Source: Acidobacteria bacterium Ga0077551 (GTDB lineage: Bacteria > Pseudomonadota > Alphaproteobacteria > Caulobacterales > Hyphomonadaceae). Taken from it: a stretch of DNA of 64,000 bases. Under the pieces are notes generated by a model. The model saw nothing but the letters and a program-made list of their open reading frames with translations, was not told the origin of the DNA and searched no databases. The stretch covers positions 62,001 to 126,000 of the forward strand of contig LNFC01000019.1 of NCBI GenBank assembly GCA_001464545.1. The letters run 5' to 3'. The position numbers and the translations under genes are program-made. Shown here piece by piece: positions 43,199 to 54,670 of the stretch. Numbering within the stretch: the first letter of the stretch is position 1; each line of letters opens with the position of its first letter.

Positions 43199-43774
43199 AT
43201 GGCCAAGGCCCTGTTCCACAAATCGCAGCGCGTATTCGTGAAGCCGGTCGGCACCTGGGCGGTGATCGAGCATGTCGTGCCCCATTGGGTCAAGGACGTG
43301 AACGAGCCGCTGCGCATTACCTATGACTGCGGTCTGGGCCGCCCGTTCCATGCCCACGAGCTGGTCTCGGAGCAGGCCGTGCACAACCAGAACCGCGTCA
43401 GCGACGACGACGAAGACATGATGCTCGAGCATTGGAACGTCGAACGCCGCCTGATCAAATGGCGCCCCAGCGAGTTCGGCGTCACGATGGCCAATCCTGG
43501 CACCTATCCGGTGGTCGCCACCGATGACGGCGGCACCGGCGGCTGGCGCGTCGGCGGGGCGGAATATGACCGCGACCCGCAGCGCGTCGAGCACCAGGCC
43601 CGGATGATCGTCCATACGCCGGACCTGATGCGCATCGCCCGCAAGATCGCCGAGTTTGCGTCCGCCAATCCGGACGAGCTGCCGCTGGATCTCAAGCCGG
43701 TCGCCCAGCACTGCGCGCTGATCCTGCGCGACGTCTACCGCCTCGACGAAGAGATCACGATCGCCGCCGAGTGA
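43199..43774 (+). CDS. Hypothetical protein, 191 aa
   Basis: I do not recognise this protein. It is soluble, with no signal. Notable segments are TWAVIEHVVPHWVKDVNEPLR, VSDDDEDMMLEHWNVERRLIKW and VAQHCALILRDVYRLDEEIT. GGAGA lies eight bases upstream of the ATG and coding character is clear, so it is a real gene. It is convergent with the VanZ-like gene. Confidence 0.75.
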   Translation: MAKALFHKSQRVFVKPVGTWAVIEHVVPHWVKDVNEPLRITYDCGLGRPFHAHELVSEQAVHNQNRVSDDDEDMMLEHWNVERRLIKWRPSEFGVTMANPGTYPVVATDDGGTGGWRVGGAEYDRDPQRVEHQARMIVHTPDLMRIARKIAEFASANPDELPLDLKPVAQHCALILRDVYRLDEEITIAAE

Positions 43775-43777
43775 TCG

Positions 43778-44149
43778 CTAAGCCCGGCGCGTTCGGGCGA
43801 TAAACCAGATCAGCAGGAAACCGGCCGCCGCGCCCAGCGTGTTGGCCGCGGCGTCGGCGAGGGAGGCTTCCCGCCCCGTGCCCGCCAGCCCCTGTGCGAT
43901 TTCGAGGCCGATCCCGTAAGCCGCCGTGATAAGCACCGCCGCAATCCGCCCCGGCCCGAACCACATCGACACCGGCACCGCCAGCCCCGCATAGGCCGCG
44001 AAATGCCGGACCTTGTCGGAAATCTGCGGCGCCGGCGCATCGCCCGGCGGGACCAGTGAAAAATACGCGATCACCACCGCCAGCAGCGCCGCGATGACGA
44101 CAGCCGCGCGCCGGATGGCGGGCGGATAAGGGACAAGGGCAGGGTTCAT
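43778..44149 (-). CDS. VanZ-like membrane protein
   Basis: A 123-residue protein starting MNPALVPYPPAIRRAAVVIA. It has about four helices and the VanZ-family pattern SDKVRHFAAYAGLAVPVSMW followed by GLEIAQGL and DAAANTLGAAAGFLL. VanZ proteins give low-level teicoplanin resistance in enterococci, but most family members have no known role. A start 51 bases upstream is possible. It is divergent from pepN. Confidence 0.85.
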   Translation of the reverse strand: MNPALVPYPPAIRRAAVVIAALLAVVIAYFSLVPPGDAPAPQISDKVRHFAAYAGLAVPVSMWFGPGRIAAVLITAAYGIGLEIAQGLAGTGREASLADAAANTLGAAAGFLLIWFIARTRRA

Positions 44150-44256
44150 TTCCGTGTCTTGCCAGTCCGCAGCAGCGGCGACAACGTCCCTCGACGGCAT
44201 GTGCCCGCCCCTATATCCCTGAAGCCTGATCCATCTGACCTGAGGAGCGCCCCATC

Positions 44257-46860
44257 ATGCGAACGGAAACCCCGGTAGCGGTGAAACTCAAGGACTACAC
44301 GCCCTATCCCTTCGAGATCACCGTTGTGACGCTCGACTTTGACCTTGGCGCGCAGAAGACCGTGGTGAAGGCCGCGCTGTCGATCACGCCGCGCGGCCAG
44401 GGCGCGATGCGCCTCGACGGCGAAGCGCTGCACTTGAACTATGTCGCCGTTGGCCTCGCGGGCGAGCCCTCGAAGCCGGTGGATCCGGCAGACTTCACCG
44501 TCGATGCGCGCGGCCTCACGCTGCATGCGCCGCCGCAGCAGCCCTTCGTCCTCGAAACCGAAGTCGAGATTTCACCGGAGGCCAATACCGCGCTGTCCGG
44601 CCTCTATCTCTCGGGCGGGCGGCTCTGCACCCAGTGCGAGGCTGAAGGCTTCCGCCGCATCACTTTCTATCCGGACCGTCCGGACGTGATGAGTTCGTTC
44701 CGCGTACGGATGGTCGGCCCGAAGGACGAATTCCCGATCCTCCTCTCCAACGGCACCCCGGGCGCTTCGGGCGACTTGGCCAACGGGCGCCACTATGCCG
44801 AATGGATCGACCCCCACAAGAAACCCGCTTACCTCTTCGCCCTCTGCGCCGGCGACTATGATGTGCTGCGCGATACCTTCACCACGATGTCCGGCAAGCA
44901 TGTCGATCTCGGCATCCATGTCGACAAGGGTGACGCCCCGCGCGCCGCTTGGGCGATGGACGCGCTGAAGCGCTCGATGCGCTGGGACGAGGAGGCCTAT
45001 GGCCGCGAGTATGATCTCGGCGTGTTCAACATCGTCGCGGTGCGCGACTTCAACTTCGGCGCCATGGAGAACAAGGGCCTCAACATCTTCAACTCGGCCT
45101 ATGTCCTCGCCGACGAGTCGACCGCCACGGATTTCGATTTCGAAGCCATTGAATCGATCGTCGCGCATGAATACTTCCACAACTGGACCGGCAACCGCAT
45201 CACCTGCCGCGACTGGTTCCAGCTCTGCCTGAAGGAAGGCCTGACGGTTTTCCGCGACCAGAACTTCTCCGCCGACATGCGCTCACGCCCCGTGCAGCGC
45301 ATCAAGGACGTCATCAAGCTGCGCGCCCGCCAGTTTGCGGAAGACGCCGGCCCGCTCGCCCACGCGGTCCGTCCGGACACCTATGGCGCGATCGACAATC
45401 TCTACACCGCGACCGTGTACGAGAAGGGCTCCGAACTCATCGGCATGCTGCGCCGGATGATAGGGAATGATAAATATCGAGAAGGAATGGACCTTTATTT
45501 TGCACGCCATGATGGTCAGGCGGTAACGATCGAGGACTATTATGCGTGCTTTGAAGTGGTTTCCGGGCGCGATCTCTCGGATTTCCGCCGCTGGTACGCC
45601 CAGGCCGGCACGCCGGAAGTCCGCGTCACCGAAGCCTGGGACCCGGCCACCGGCACCCTGAAAGTCGAGCTTTCTCAATCGGTTAAGCCGACCCCCGGCC
45701 AACCCGTCAAACACCCGCTCCCGATCCCGCTCCTCTGCGCTCTGCTCGACGGAAAAGGCGGCCACACCGCCGAACCGTTCCTGCATGTACTCGAAAAATC
45801 CAATGAAACCCTCGAACTGAAGGTCCCACCCGGAAGCCCGAGACCCAGCCTTTCAGTAGGCCGGGACTTCAGCGCGCCCATTCGCATTGACCGCAACCTG
45901 ACCCGCGAAGACCGCCTCGCCCTGGTCAAGGCCGAGACCGACCCCTTCAACAAATGGGACGGCCTGCAGACCCTGATCAAGGACGAGATCATCGCCCTCT
46001 CAGACGGCAGCCAGACCAATCCGGACCACGAACTCGTCGCCGCCATCGCCTCAGCCGTTCGCGGTGCCAAGGACGATCCGGCCTATGCCGCGCTGCTGAC
46101 GCGCCTGCCGGAAGTCGGTGAACTCTTCCTCGATCGGCAACCGGCCGATCCCGTCGCGCTCGCCGCCGCGCAGAAGAAACTGAAGACGGCTCTCTATCAC
46201 CAGCTCGCCAATGAGGTGTCCGAAACCCTGAAAGCAGCGCCTCCGGCGCCGTATCATCCGGGGGCGGAGCAGGCGTCCATCCGCGCGATGCGCACGGCCT
46301 TCATCGGCTTGCTCAGCGCCTCGGACTCGCGCGACGCCGCACCTGCGCTCTACGGCCTATATGAGCGCGCGCCCAACATGACCGAGCGGCTATCGACGCT
46401 GCGCGCGCTGATGTTCACCAAGGGCGGGGCGAAGTCCGAGGCGATCTCGCATTTCGAAGCACTGTGGAAGAACAACCCGCTGGTCATGGACAAATGGTTC
46501 TCGGTCCAGGCCTCCACCGGCACCGCCGAGGATGTGAAACGCCTGATCGCCCATCCGGCCTTTGACCTCAAGAACCCCAACCGCGTCCGCTCCGTCATCG
46601 GCGCCTTCGCGATGCAGAACCTCGCCGCTTTCCATGCCCCCGATGGCTCCGGTTACCGCGCGGTGGAGGCGACGATCCTTGCGGCCGACAAGGTCAACCC
46701 CGCCCTCGGCGCGCGCCTGATCACGGCCTTCGAGCAATGGCGCCTGCTGGAGCCGAAGGCGCGGGCAGAAGCGGAGGCCTGCCTGAAGCGGCTGGTCGAG
46801 GCGGGATTGTCCGAGAATGCGATGGACATTGCCGGCCGGGCGCTCGCCGGCGGGGCCTGA
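44257..46860 (+). CDS. pepN: Aminopeptidase N (M1 alanyl aminopeptidase)
   Basis: An 867-residue zinc metallopeptidase that trims N-terminal amino acids from peptides. It has the GAMEN exopeptidase motif (FGAMENKGLNIFN, near residue 267) and the HEXXH zinc site in AHEYFHNWTGNRITCRDWFQLCLKEGLTVF (near 305-335, with the third ligand Glu in KEGL). The C-terminal half is the alpha-helical domain of the bacterial PepN type. GAGGAG is nine bases before the ATG. It precedes the histidine kinase by 99 bases. Confidence 0.97.
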   Translation: MRTETPVAVKLKDYTPYPFEITVVTLDFDLGAQKTVVKAALSITPRGQGAMRLDGEALHLNYVAVGLAGEPSKPVDPADFTVDARGLTLHAPPQQPFVLETEVEISPEANTALSGLYLSGGRLCTQCEAEGFRRITFYPDRPDVMSSFRVRMVGPKDEFPILLSNGTPGASGDLANGRHYAEWIDPHKKPAYLFALCAGDYDVLRDTFTTMSGKHVDLGIHVDKGDAPRAAWAMDALKRSMRWDEEAYGREYDLGVFNIVAVRDFNFGAMENKGLNIFNSAYVLADESTATDFDFEAIESIVAHEYFHNWTGNRITCRDWFQLCLKEGLTVFRDQNFSADMRSRPVQRIKDVIKLRARQFAEDAGPLAHAVRPDTYGAIDNLYTATVYEKGSELIGMLRRMIGNDKYREGMDLYFARHDGQAVTIEDYYACFEVVSGRDLSDFRRWYAQAGTPEVRVTEAWDPATGTLKVELSQSVKPTPGQPVKHPLPIPLLCALLDGKGGHTAEPFLHVLEKSNETLELKVPPGSPRPSLSVGRDFSAPIRIDRNLTREDRLALVKAETDPFNKWDGLQTLIKDEIIALSDGSQTNPDHELVAAIASAVRGAKDDPAYAALLTRLPEVGELFLDRQPADPVALAAAQKKLKTALYHQLANEVSETLKAAPPAPYHPGAEQASIRAMRTAFIGLLSASDSRDAAPALYGLYERAPNMTERLSTLRALMFTKGGAKSEAISHFEALWKNNPLVMDKWFSVQASTGTAEDVKRLIAHPAFDLKNPNRVRSVIGAFAMQNLAAFHAPDGSGYRAVEATILAADKVNPALGARLITAFEQWRLLEPKARAEAEACLKRLVEAGLSENAMDIAGRALAGGA

Positions 46861-46865
46861 CAGGC

Positions 46866-46893
46866 GTTAACAAACCCTCCGGATTGGTTAACC
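46866..46893. promoter_or_regulatory. GTTAAC-N15-GTTAACC module, copy 2
   Basis: Same two hexamers and same 15-base spacer length as at 17595-17622, again preceded by GC and followed by AA. It lies 67 bases before the histidine-kinase start. The shared architecture suggests a common cell-cycle regulator, perhaps CtrA. Confidence 0.55.
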
Positions 46894-46959
46894 AAGCGGC
46901 AATCTTTGCCGCCCAAACTCCCGTGATCCGGTGGTCCGCCTGCCGGTGAAGGGGAACGT

Positions 46960-49368
<2,409 letters not shown>

Positions 49369-49380
49369 CTCACAGCCTGA

Positions 49381-49983
49381 TCAGGGTCGCTGGTTCCATG
49401 CCCTGATCTCAGTGCGAGCGGACGTGACGTCGATCTCGCCCCATGCACCGGTCTTCAGCTTGCGGTCCAGCCCGTCCGGGGCGGCGTCGACCACATCCGG
49501 CAGGAAGCGCGCGGTGCCGTTGCTGGTGACGACGAGAATGTTCGCGTCGTGCGCGAGCGTGCCGATGTCCTTCAGCAACGCGGCCCATCCCGCGCGGATG
49601 GCTGCCGGGTCCACGATCCAGCCTTCCGGCGGTGTGCCGTCCTCGTCCCAGGCTTTGAGCGCCGCGTCGCCCAGGCGGGCGACAACGGCCGCCTCCGGCC
49701 GGTTCTCGTCCGGGCCATAATCGATCTCGCGCAGGAAGCTGCGGATCAGCAGGGCCGGGGCATCCGTCCGTGCACCGAGGATCGCGCGCGCGGTGGCGCG
49801 TGTGCGCTCCAGCGGCGAGGCGAGCGCAGCGGTGATGCGGGTTTCTGCGAAATGCGCGGCCAGCGCGCCTGCCTGCCTGTGTCCGGACGAGGACAAGGGC
49901 AGGTCGGTGCGCCCGCCGACGCGGGTGACCACATCGCCCGCATCGAACGTGTTGCCGTGCCGCACGACGAACAGACGCGCCAT
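49381..49983 (-). CDS. Histidine-phosphatase (RHG) family protein
   Basis: A 200-residue protein with the catalytic LFVVRHGNTF motif, LPLSSSGHRQAGALAAHF, ASPLERTRATA and a late EIDYGPDENR. This is the phosphoglycerate-mutase-like histidine phosphatase superfamily. It starts three bases after the kdsB stop, so they form an operon. The substrate is not readable; a role beside kdsB in sugar-phosphate or lipopolysaccharide chemistry is only an inference. Confidence 0.88.
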   Translation of the reverse strand: MARLFVVRHGNTFDAGDVVTRVGGRTDLPLSSSGHRQAGALAAHFAETRITAALASPLERTRATARAILGARTDAPALLIRSFLREIDYGPDENRPEAAVVARLGDAALKAWDEDGTPPEGWIVDPAAIRAGWAALLKDIGTLAHDANILVVTSNGTARFLPDVVDAAPDGLDRKLKTGAWGEIDVTSARTEIRAWNQRP

Positions 49984-49986
49984 GGC

Positions 49987-50796
49987 TCAGTTCCCGTCCG
50001 GGTCGCCGTGCTCGGCGACGAGACGTTCGGCGAGGGCAATGTCTTCGGCCGTGTCGATGCCCGGAATGGCAATCCGCCCCGGCTGAACTTCCACCGCTTG
50101 CACGCTCATGCCGTTCTCGATCAGACGCAGCTGTTCGAGGCCTTCCAGGCGCTCATACCGGCTCTCCGGCAGCGCGCAGTAGCGGCGCAGCGCTTCAAGC
50201 CGGTAAGCGTAGAGGCCGACGTGCTGGCACACCGGCGAGAGCGGGCCCATGCCGCGCAGGTCTTTCTCCTTGCGCATGGCCGGCAGGATGATCTTCGAGA
50301 ACCAGATCGCGCGGCCCGACGGATCGGTGACCAGCGTCGTGCCGGAGAACGGTGTCTCCAGCTTGTGCGCGCGCAGCCGATCGAGCGCTTCCCAGCTGAG
50401 ACGGATGTAGGGTGTCGAGGCATCCGTGCCGGAGGTCGCGAGCGCATCGACGATGGCGACGACATGCGTGGCCGGCGTGAACGGCGCGTCGCCCTGCAGG
50501 TTGACGACGAACTCGGGCGTAGCGCCAAGCCCATCGACCGCGGCCAGTGCCCGGTCGGAACCGGAGGGCACGTCAGGATCGGTCATCACCACGGGAATGC
50601 CCGCGTCGCGGCAATGTTCGAGGATACGCGTGTCATCAGTGGCGACGACGTACTCCGCCTGCTCCAGCTGGGCGGCAGCGCGCCGCGCGAGGCCGGCCAC
50701 GCGGTCCACCATGGCGCGCCCCGCGATCTTCGCGAGCGGCTTGCCCGGCAGGCGCGTCGAGGCATAGCGAGCCGGAACGACAATCAGGGTTTTCAT
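49987..50796 (-). CDS. kdsB: 3-deoxy-manno-octulosonate cytidylyltransferase
   Basis: A 269-residue nucleotidyltransferase: VVPARYASTRLPGKPLAKIAG (nucleotide-binding), VVATDDTRILEHC, DPDVPSGSDRALAAVDGL and VVNLQGDAPFTPATH. It activates Kdo with CTP to CMP-Kdo for lipid A core assembly. Overall length and motif order fit KdsB. It is co-transcribed with the phosphatase gene. No other Kdo-pathway genes are in the window. Confidence 0.92.
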   Translation of the reverse strand: MKTLIVVPARYASTRLPGKPLAKIAGRAMVDRVAGLARRAAAQLEQAEYVVATDDTRILEHCRDAGIPVVMTDPDVPSGSDRALAAVDGLGATPEFVVNLQGDAPFTPATHVVAIVDALATSGTDASTPYIRLSWEALDRLRAHKLETPFSGTTLVTDPSGRAIWFSKIILPAMRKEKDLRGMGPLSPVCQHVGLYAYRLEALRRYCALPESRYERLEGLEQLRLIENGMSVQAVEVQPGRIAIPGIDTAEDIALAERLVAEHGDPDGN

Positions 50797-50819
50797 TGCA
50801 GCAGGTTCGCTTCAGCGCT

Positions 50820-51245
50820 TTACGGATAGGACCGGGCGACCTGGGACAGGGCCATTATCGGCCCGACCCATTCGAGCGCTTCTTCCGAGACGCCTTCCTT
50901 GCGCAGGAACTCGGTGAAGGCGGGAATGAACTCGGGCTTGCTGCCGCACTGGCCGACCGCCGATTCCAGTTCCGGGATGATGATCCGCTCGAAGCTGGTG
51001 GCAAAGTCGCGCAGGTCCTCGGCCTTCGCCGCCAGCAGGATCGCCTGCACCGGATCAACCTCGCCGTCCGCGCGCAAAAGGTTGCGCAGGTCGGACACGA
51101 GGCCGCGGTTCTCGTAGGCGAAGCGTTTCAGCACCTTGTCCGTCCGGTAGTCGATCCACTCGGTGGTGCAGGGCTCCGGCGCGGTCGCGCAGGCGCCGAG
51201 CGAGGTGGCCACGAGCAGCGCAGCGCAAAGGGCACGAAGTTTCAT
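50820..51245 (-). CDS. Small uncharacterised lipoprotein, 141 aa
   Basis: It starts MKLRALCAALLVATSLGACAT (51245), with lipobox LGAC; GGAG is suitably placed upstream, and an ATG nine bases earlier overlaps it. The mature protein is helical: TEWIDYRTDKVLKRFAYENR and LESAVGQCGSKPEFIPAFTEFL. I do not recognise the family. It is followed, 24 bases on, by kdsB, so it may be in the same transcript. Confidence 0.75.
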   Translation of the reverse strand: MKLRALCAALLVATSLGACATAPEPCTTEWIDYRTDKVLKRFAYENRGLVSDLRNLLRADGEVDPVQAILLAAKAEDLRDFATSFERIIIPELESAVGQCGSKPEFIPAFTEFLRKEGVSEEALEWVGPIMALSQVARSYP

Positions 51246-51322
51246 GGCGTCCATCTCCCGGGTCTTGTCTTAGGCGCGCACCCTAACGGGTCCGGCGCTG
51301 CGCGCAAAGCGCTGGCGGGCAG

Positions 51323-51353
51323 GCAAAAAAAGACCCCGGTCCTTTCGGGCCGG
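51323..51353 (-). terminator. Intrinsic terminator of the blaI/blaR1-like operon
   Basis: On the minus strand, CCCCGG-C-CC-GAAA-GG-A-CCGGGG with a GAAA tetraloop is followed by TCTTTTTTT. It lies about 30 bases past the M56 peptidase stop. This is the clearest classical Rho-independent terminator in the window. Confidence 0.85.
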
Positions 51354-51384
51354 GGCTGAGGGGGCTTTGGGCCGGACGCTGTGG

Positions 51385-53391
51385 TTATTCGTCTTTGAGC
51401 GGCGGTTCCGGGGCGGCGGGCGGCTCTGGCGGCTCGGGCGCTTCCGAGACATCGGTGCGGATGACCATCACCTGCTTGCGGCGCTCACCTGCGGCGGCGG
51501 CGTTGAAGGCGGCCTTTTCGGCGGCGGTGATCCCGGGATGGGAGTCGATGACGGCCAGCGTTTCGGCGGCTTTCAGCCGGTCGCGTCTGCCTTCGACACA
51601 GGCGAGGCGGAATACTTCGCCGTCCGCGTCGGCTTGCTCAAGGATACGGGTCTCGCCGGGTGTCAGCGTTGCGCTTTCACAGTCCTCGACCAGACCCTCG
51701 ATGAGTTCGGCTTGCGCTTCGATCCTGGCTTCGAATTCCGGTCCGAAGCGTTGCTCCATGATCCGTTCGATCTCTGCGCCGTGCCGTTCCATGCGCTTCT
51801 CGATAACGGAGGCCTTGCGCTCGACCTCATCGTCTATGCGCGATTGGTCATCGAAGTTTGCTTCCATCCGGGCGCCGTGCTCCTCCATCTGTGCTTCGAT
51901 CACGGCCGCGCGCACTTCGATGTCTGCCGCCTTGGCTTCCATCCGGGCTTCGAAATCATTCGACCAGGCATCGATTTCCTCCTCGGACATGCCGACGAAG
52001 CTCATTTTCAGGCTCTCGCTCGCTGCCTCGGCGCCAAGTGCGGCTCCGAGAGTCGACAATTCGATAGAGAGGCGCGTGATCTCCTGGAAATCGGCGTCGG
52101 AGGCCATGTCCTGTGCCACGTCAACCGCGTAGATGTGAGAGAGCTCAACTGAGTCGGCGGCGATCTTCGCTTTCAGTTCGGCCAGCTCCGGCGGCTCTTC
52201 TGGCATCGGCATGACTTTCGCCATCGGATCGCCGAGCAGGACGATCTGGCGGTTGGTGTCTTCGCCGCTGATCCAGAGACCATCGGTCTCGATGCGGAAT
52301 TCATGCGATTCGGTGTTTTCCGGTTCGGCGGCGGCGGCAACCGAGGCGGTGATCGCCAGCGTCGAGGCACCGAAAAGGAGGGCCGCGCCGAAGCCGATCA
52401 TGCGGCGGCGGGACGAGGGGGCGGGGTAGGTCATGCGGGTCAGTCTTTCCTTGAGGGCGTGGGTCAGGGGCAGACGGCCAGTCGCAAGCGCCGGTTCGGG
52501 CAGGTGGAGGCGGGCCGCCTTGATCAGGGTGGACCCGTACGCATGCGGACTGGTCTGGCAGCGGGCCAGGACATCAGCGTCGCAGGCGGCTTCCTGATCG
52601 GTCCGGAATGCATTCCGGGCAATGTAAGCCAGCGGGTTGAACCACATCGCCGCCACGAAGAGTTCAGAGACCTGCAAGGCCCAGAGATCGCCGCGCCGCA
52701 CATGCATCAGTTCATGGGCGAGCGCAGCACGCGCCTCCATCGGCGTGTAGTCGTCCTCGAACCAGGCCGGCATCACGACAACGGGGCGAATTAGTCCGGT
52801 CACGAACGGACCGCGGGAGATCAGGCTCGCCACCATCCGCGGCGGACGGCGCAGGCCGGTCTCGGCCGCCACCCGGGCGACAAGGTCAGCCATCGGCCCA
52901 GACACCGGCATCGCCTCGCGGTCGACCGTCTGCATGAAGCGCCAGTGGGCGATGAGGTTGCGCGCCGCGAGGAACACCGTGCCGGCGACCCAGGCCGCAA
53001 CGGCGGCGATCAGGAGGGCCGGCATTACCTCCGCCGCGAGGGACAAGCTGCTTGGCTCTGCCGCGGCCATGTCGATCTCCGGGGCCGGAGTCCAGGCTGC
53101 CACGACCGGCGGCGGCGCGGTGACCACGACCTCCGGCTCGAGCGGGGCGAGCATGTCGGCGGCGGCTTCTCCGGCGGGGGCAAAGTCGAGGTTCAGCATC
53201 GAGACCGGCGTCTGCAGCGGCGGCAGGAAGAAGCGTACCACCGGAATCGCCCAGAGCAGGTAGACGACCCCCGCACCGAACTGGCGCGCCACCGGACGGC
53301 GCAGCATCAGGACGATCAGGAGCAGGGCCGACACCGCCAGCAGCGTCTCGAGTGCGTGGGGGAAGTCCCCGTTGAGAATGGCGTGGATCAC
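51385..53391 (-). CDS. BlaR1-like M56 metallopeptidase with C-terminal coiled-coil tail
   Basis: A 668-residue membrane protein. It has N-terminal helices, a M56 domain with HELMHVRRGD (HExxH, near residue 230) and EAACDADVL (third Glu), a further helix (GFGAALLFGASTLAITASVAA) and a long C-terminal region. That region has repeated charged segments (MEEHGARMEA, RKASVIEKRMERHGAEIERIMEQRF) and a Pro-rich end, in place of the penicillin-binding sensor domain of BlaR1. It overlaps the BlaI gene by four bases. It probably senses an envelope signal and cleaves the repressor. Confidence 0.88.
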   Translation of the reverse strand: MIHAILNGDFPHALETLLAVSALLLIVLMLRRPVARQFGAGVVYLLWAIPVVRFFLPPLQTPVSMLNLDFAPAGEAAADMLAPLEPEVVVTAPPPVVAAWTPAPEIDMAAAEPSSLSLAAEVMPALLIAAVAAWVAGTVFLAARNLIAHWRFMQTVDREAMPVSGPMADLVARVAAETGLRRPPRMVASLISRGPFVTGLIRPVVVMPAWFEDDYTPMEARAALAHELMHVRRGDLWALQVSELFVAAMWFNPLAYIARNAFRTDQEAACDADVLARCQTSPHAYGSTLIKAARLHLPEPALATGRLPLTHALKERLTRMTYPAPSSRRRMIGFGAALLFGASTLAITASVAAAAEPENTESHEFRIETDGLWISGEDTNRQIVLLGDPMAKVMPMPEEPPELAELKAKIAADSVELSHIYAVDVAQDMASDADFQEITRLSIELSTLGAALGAEAASESLKMSFVGMSEEEIDAWSNDFEARMEAKAADIEVRAAVIEAQMEEHGARMEANFDDQSRIDDEVERKASVIEKRMERHGAEIERIMEQRFGPEFEARIEAQAELIEGLVEDCESATLTPGETRILEQADADGEVFRLACVEGRRDRLKAAETLAVIDSHPGITAAEKAAFNAAAAGERRKQVMVIRTDVSEAPEPPEPPAAPEPPLKDE

Positions 53392-53753
53392 TTCTTCAGC
53401 TCCCCCAGGAGTTTTTCGAGTTCGGCAATGTCTTCGCGCGTCAGGCCGCGGGCATCGGCGAGGTGGGCGACCAGCGGCGCGGCGCGCCCGGAGAAGACGC
53501 GGTCGATGAACTGCGTGGCAGCCTCGGCCTTGTATTCGTCTTCCTTGATCGCCGGAAAATAGAGGTAGCGCCGGCCATCCTCGACGGTCGTCAGCGCGCC
53601 TTTTTCGACAAGACGGGCGAGGAAGGTTTTCACCGTGCGCACGTTCCAGTCGCGCCCGTCACCGAGCGCATCGTGCACGTCGCTGGCCGCTAATCCTGGG
53701 CGCGCCCAGAGGACATCCATGACTTCAAGTTCGGAAGCGGAAATCTGTGTCAT
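53388..53753 (-). CDS. BlaI/MecI-family transcriptional repressor
   Basis: A 121-residue protein starting MTQISASELEVMDVLWARPG; the 19 upstream codons are not favoured. It has the winged helix DVHDALGDGRDWNVRTVKTFLARLVEKGALTTVEDGRRYLYFP, typical of BlaI/MecI/CopY repressors, then a dimerisation region. Two tandem 18-base palindromes lie just upstream (53768-53785 and 53792-53809), as expected for the operators. The gene and its peptidase overlap by four bases (ATGA). Confidence 0.92.
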   Translation of the reverse strand: MTQISASELEVMDVLWARPGLAASDVHDALGDGRDWNVRTVKTFLARLVEKGALTTVEDGRRYLYFPAIKEDEYKAEAATQFIDRVFSGRAAPLVAHLADARGLTREDIAELEKLLGELKK

Positions 53754-53767
53754 CTGCCACCTGTGTA

Positions 53768-53785
53768 TGACTACAACCGTGGTCA
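53768..53785. promoter_or_regulatory. BlaI-type operator 1
   Basis: TGACTAC-AACC-GTGGTCA, an imperfect palindrome (one mismatch in the arms), 15 bases before the repressor start. The flanking TA/TA bases extend the symmetry. Confidence 0.75.
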
Positions 53786-53791
53786 TATTGC

Positions 53792-53809
53792 TGACTACAG
53801 CCGTGGTCA
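53792..53809. promoter_or_regulatory. BlaI-type operator 2
   Basis: TGACTAC-AGCC-GTGGTCA, identical to operator 1 at 17 of 18 bases. The copies are 24 bases apart, allowing cooperative dimer binding. Confidence 0.75.
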
Positions 53810-53947
53810 ATAGCTCGATCCTAAAATCCCGGTAACCCGAACATACGCAGCCGGGGGGCGTGTGCGCCCTTCATTTCCGGGAATCCCTCCTGTAGGGTCG
53901 GCGCGTGTTGCGTAAACCGTTTCCGGACGGACTTGGGAGTTTGAAGC

Positions 53948-54670
53948 ATGAAACCTGGAATCCTTGCGGCTCTGGTTCTTGCCTTCCTTCCGGCTGGGTG
54001 CGAATCGGCCGGCGCCTACGGGCCCATCCTCGGCGAAATCCTGACCCAGCCGGGCGGCGCGCTGACCACCGCCGAAATCGACGCGGGCCTGCGCGAAGCG
54101 CTGGTGGTCGGCACCACCAATGTCGCCGGCCAGCTCGGCCGCGAGAACGGCTATTTCGGCGACCCGCGCATCCGCATCCCGCTGCCGAAAACCTACCGCG
54201 AGGTTCAGCGCAATCTTGCCGTCGTCGGCGCCAGCGGCCCGCTGGATGATGTCGAGCTGCGCCTCAACCGCGCCGCCGAAGCGGCTGTGCCGGAAGCCCG
54301 GGCGCTGATCCTCGGCGCCGTGCGCAACATGACGATCGAGGATGCGCTCGGCATCCTGCGCGGCGGCGATACGGCCGCAACGGATTTCCTCCGTGCCCGG
54401 ACCGAAACGCAGCTGACCGCCGCCTTCACGCCGCATGTGCGCACCGCGCTCTCCCAGTCCGGGGCCTTCAGGTCGATGGAAAACTACCTGTCCGGAATCG
54501 GTCTCGGCGGCACAACGTCCAGCGTGCAGGCGGACCTGACGTCGCATGCGGTGTCGCTCGGGCTTGACGGCATCTTCCTCTATGTGGCCGAAGAGGAAAA
54601 GAAGATCCGGGAGAATCCAGTGGCGCGCACGACCGACCTTCTCCGCAAGGTGTTTGGAGCTGCTGCCTGA
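53948..54670 (+). CDS. DUF4197 lipoprotein
   Basis: A 240-residue protein with a lipoprotein signal (MKPGILAALVLAFLPAGC). It shows the DUF4197 pattern: LTTAEIDAGLREALVVGTTNVAGQLG, GYFGDPRIRIPLPK, NRAAEAAVPEARALILGAVRNMTIEDALGILRGGDTAATDFLR and a late GLDGIFLYVAEEEKKIRENPVARTTDLLRKVFG. The family is widespread but unassigned. Its stop overlaps the next gene by one base (TGATG). Confidence 0.9.
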   Translation: MKPGILAALVLAFLPAGCESAGAYGPILGEILTQPGGALTTAEIDAGLREALVVGTTNVAGQLGRENGYFGDPRIRIPLPKTYREVQRNLAVVGASGPLDDVELRLNRAAEAAVPEARALILGAVRNMTIEDALGILRGGDTAATDFLRARTETQLTAAFTPHVRTALSQSGAFRSMENYLSGIGLGGTTSSVQADLTSHAVSLGLDGIFLYVAEEEKKIRENPVARTTDLLRKVFGAAA

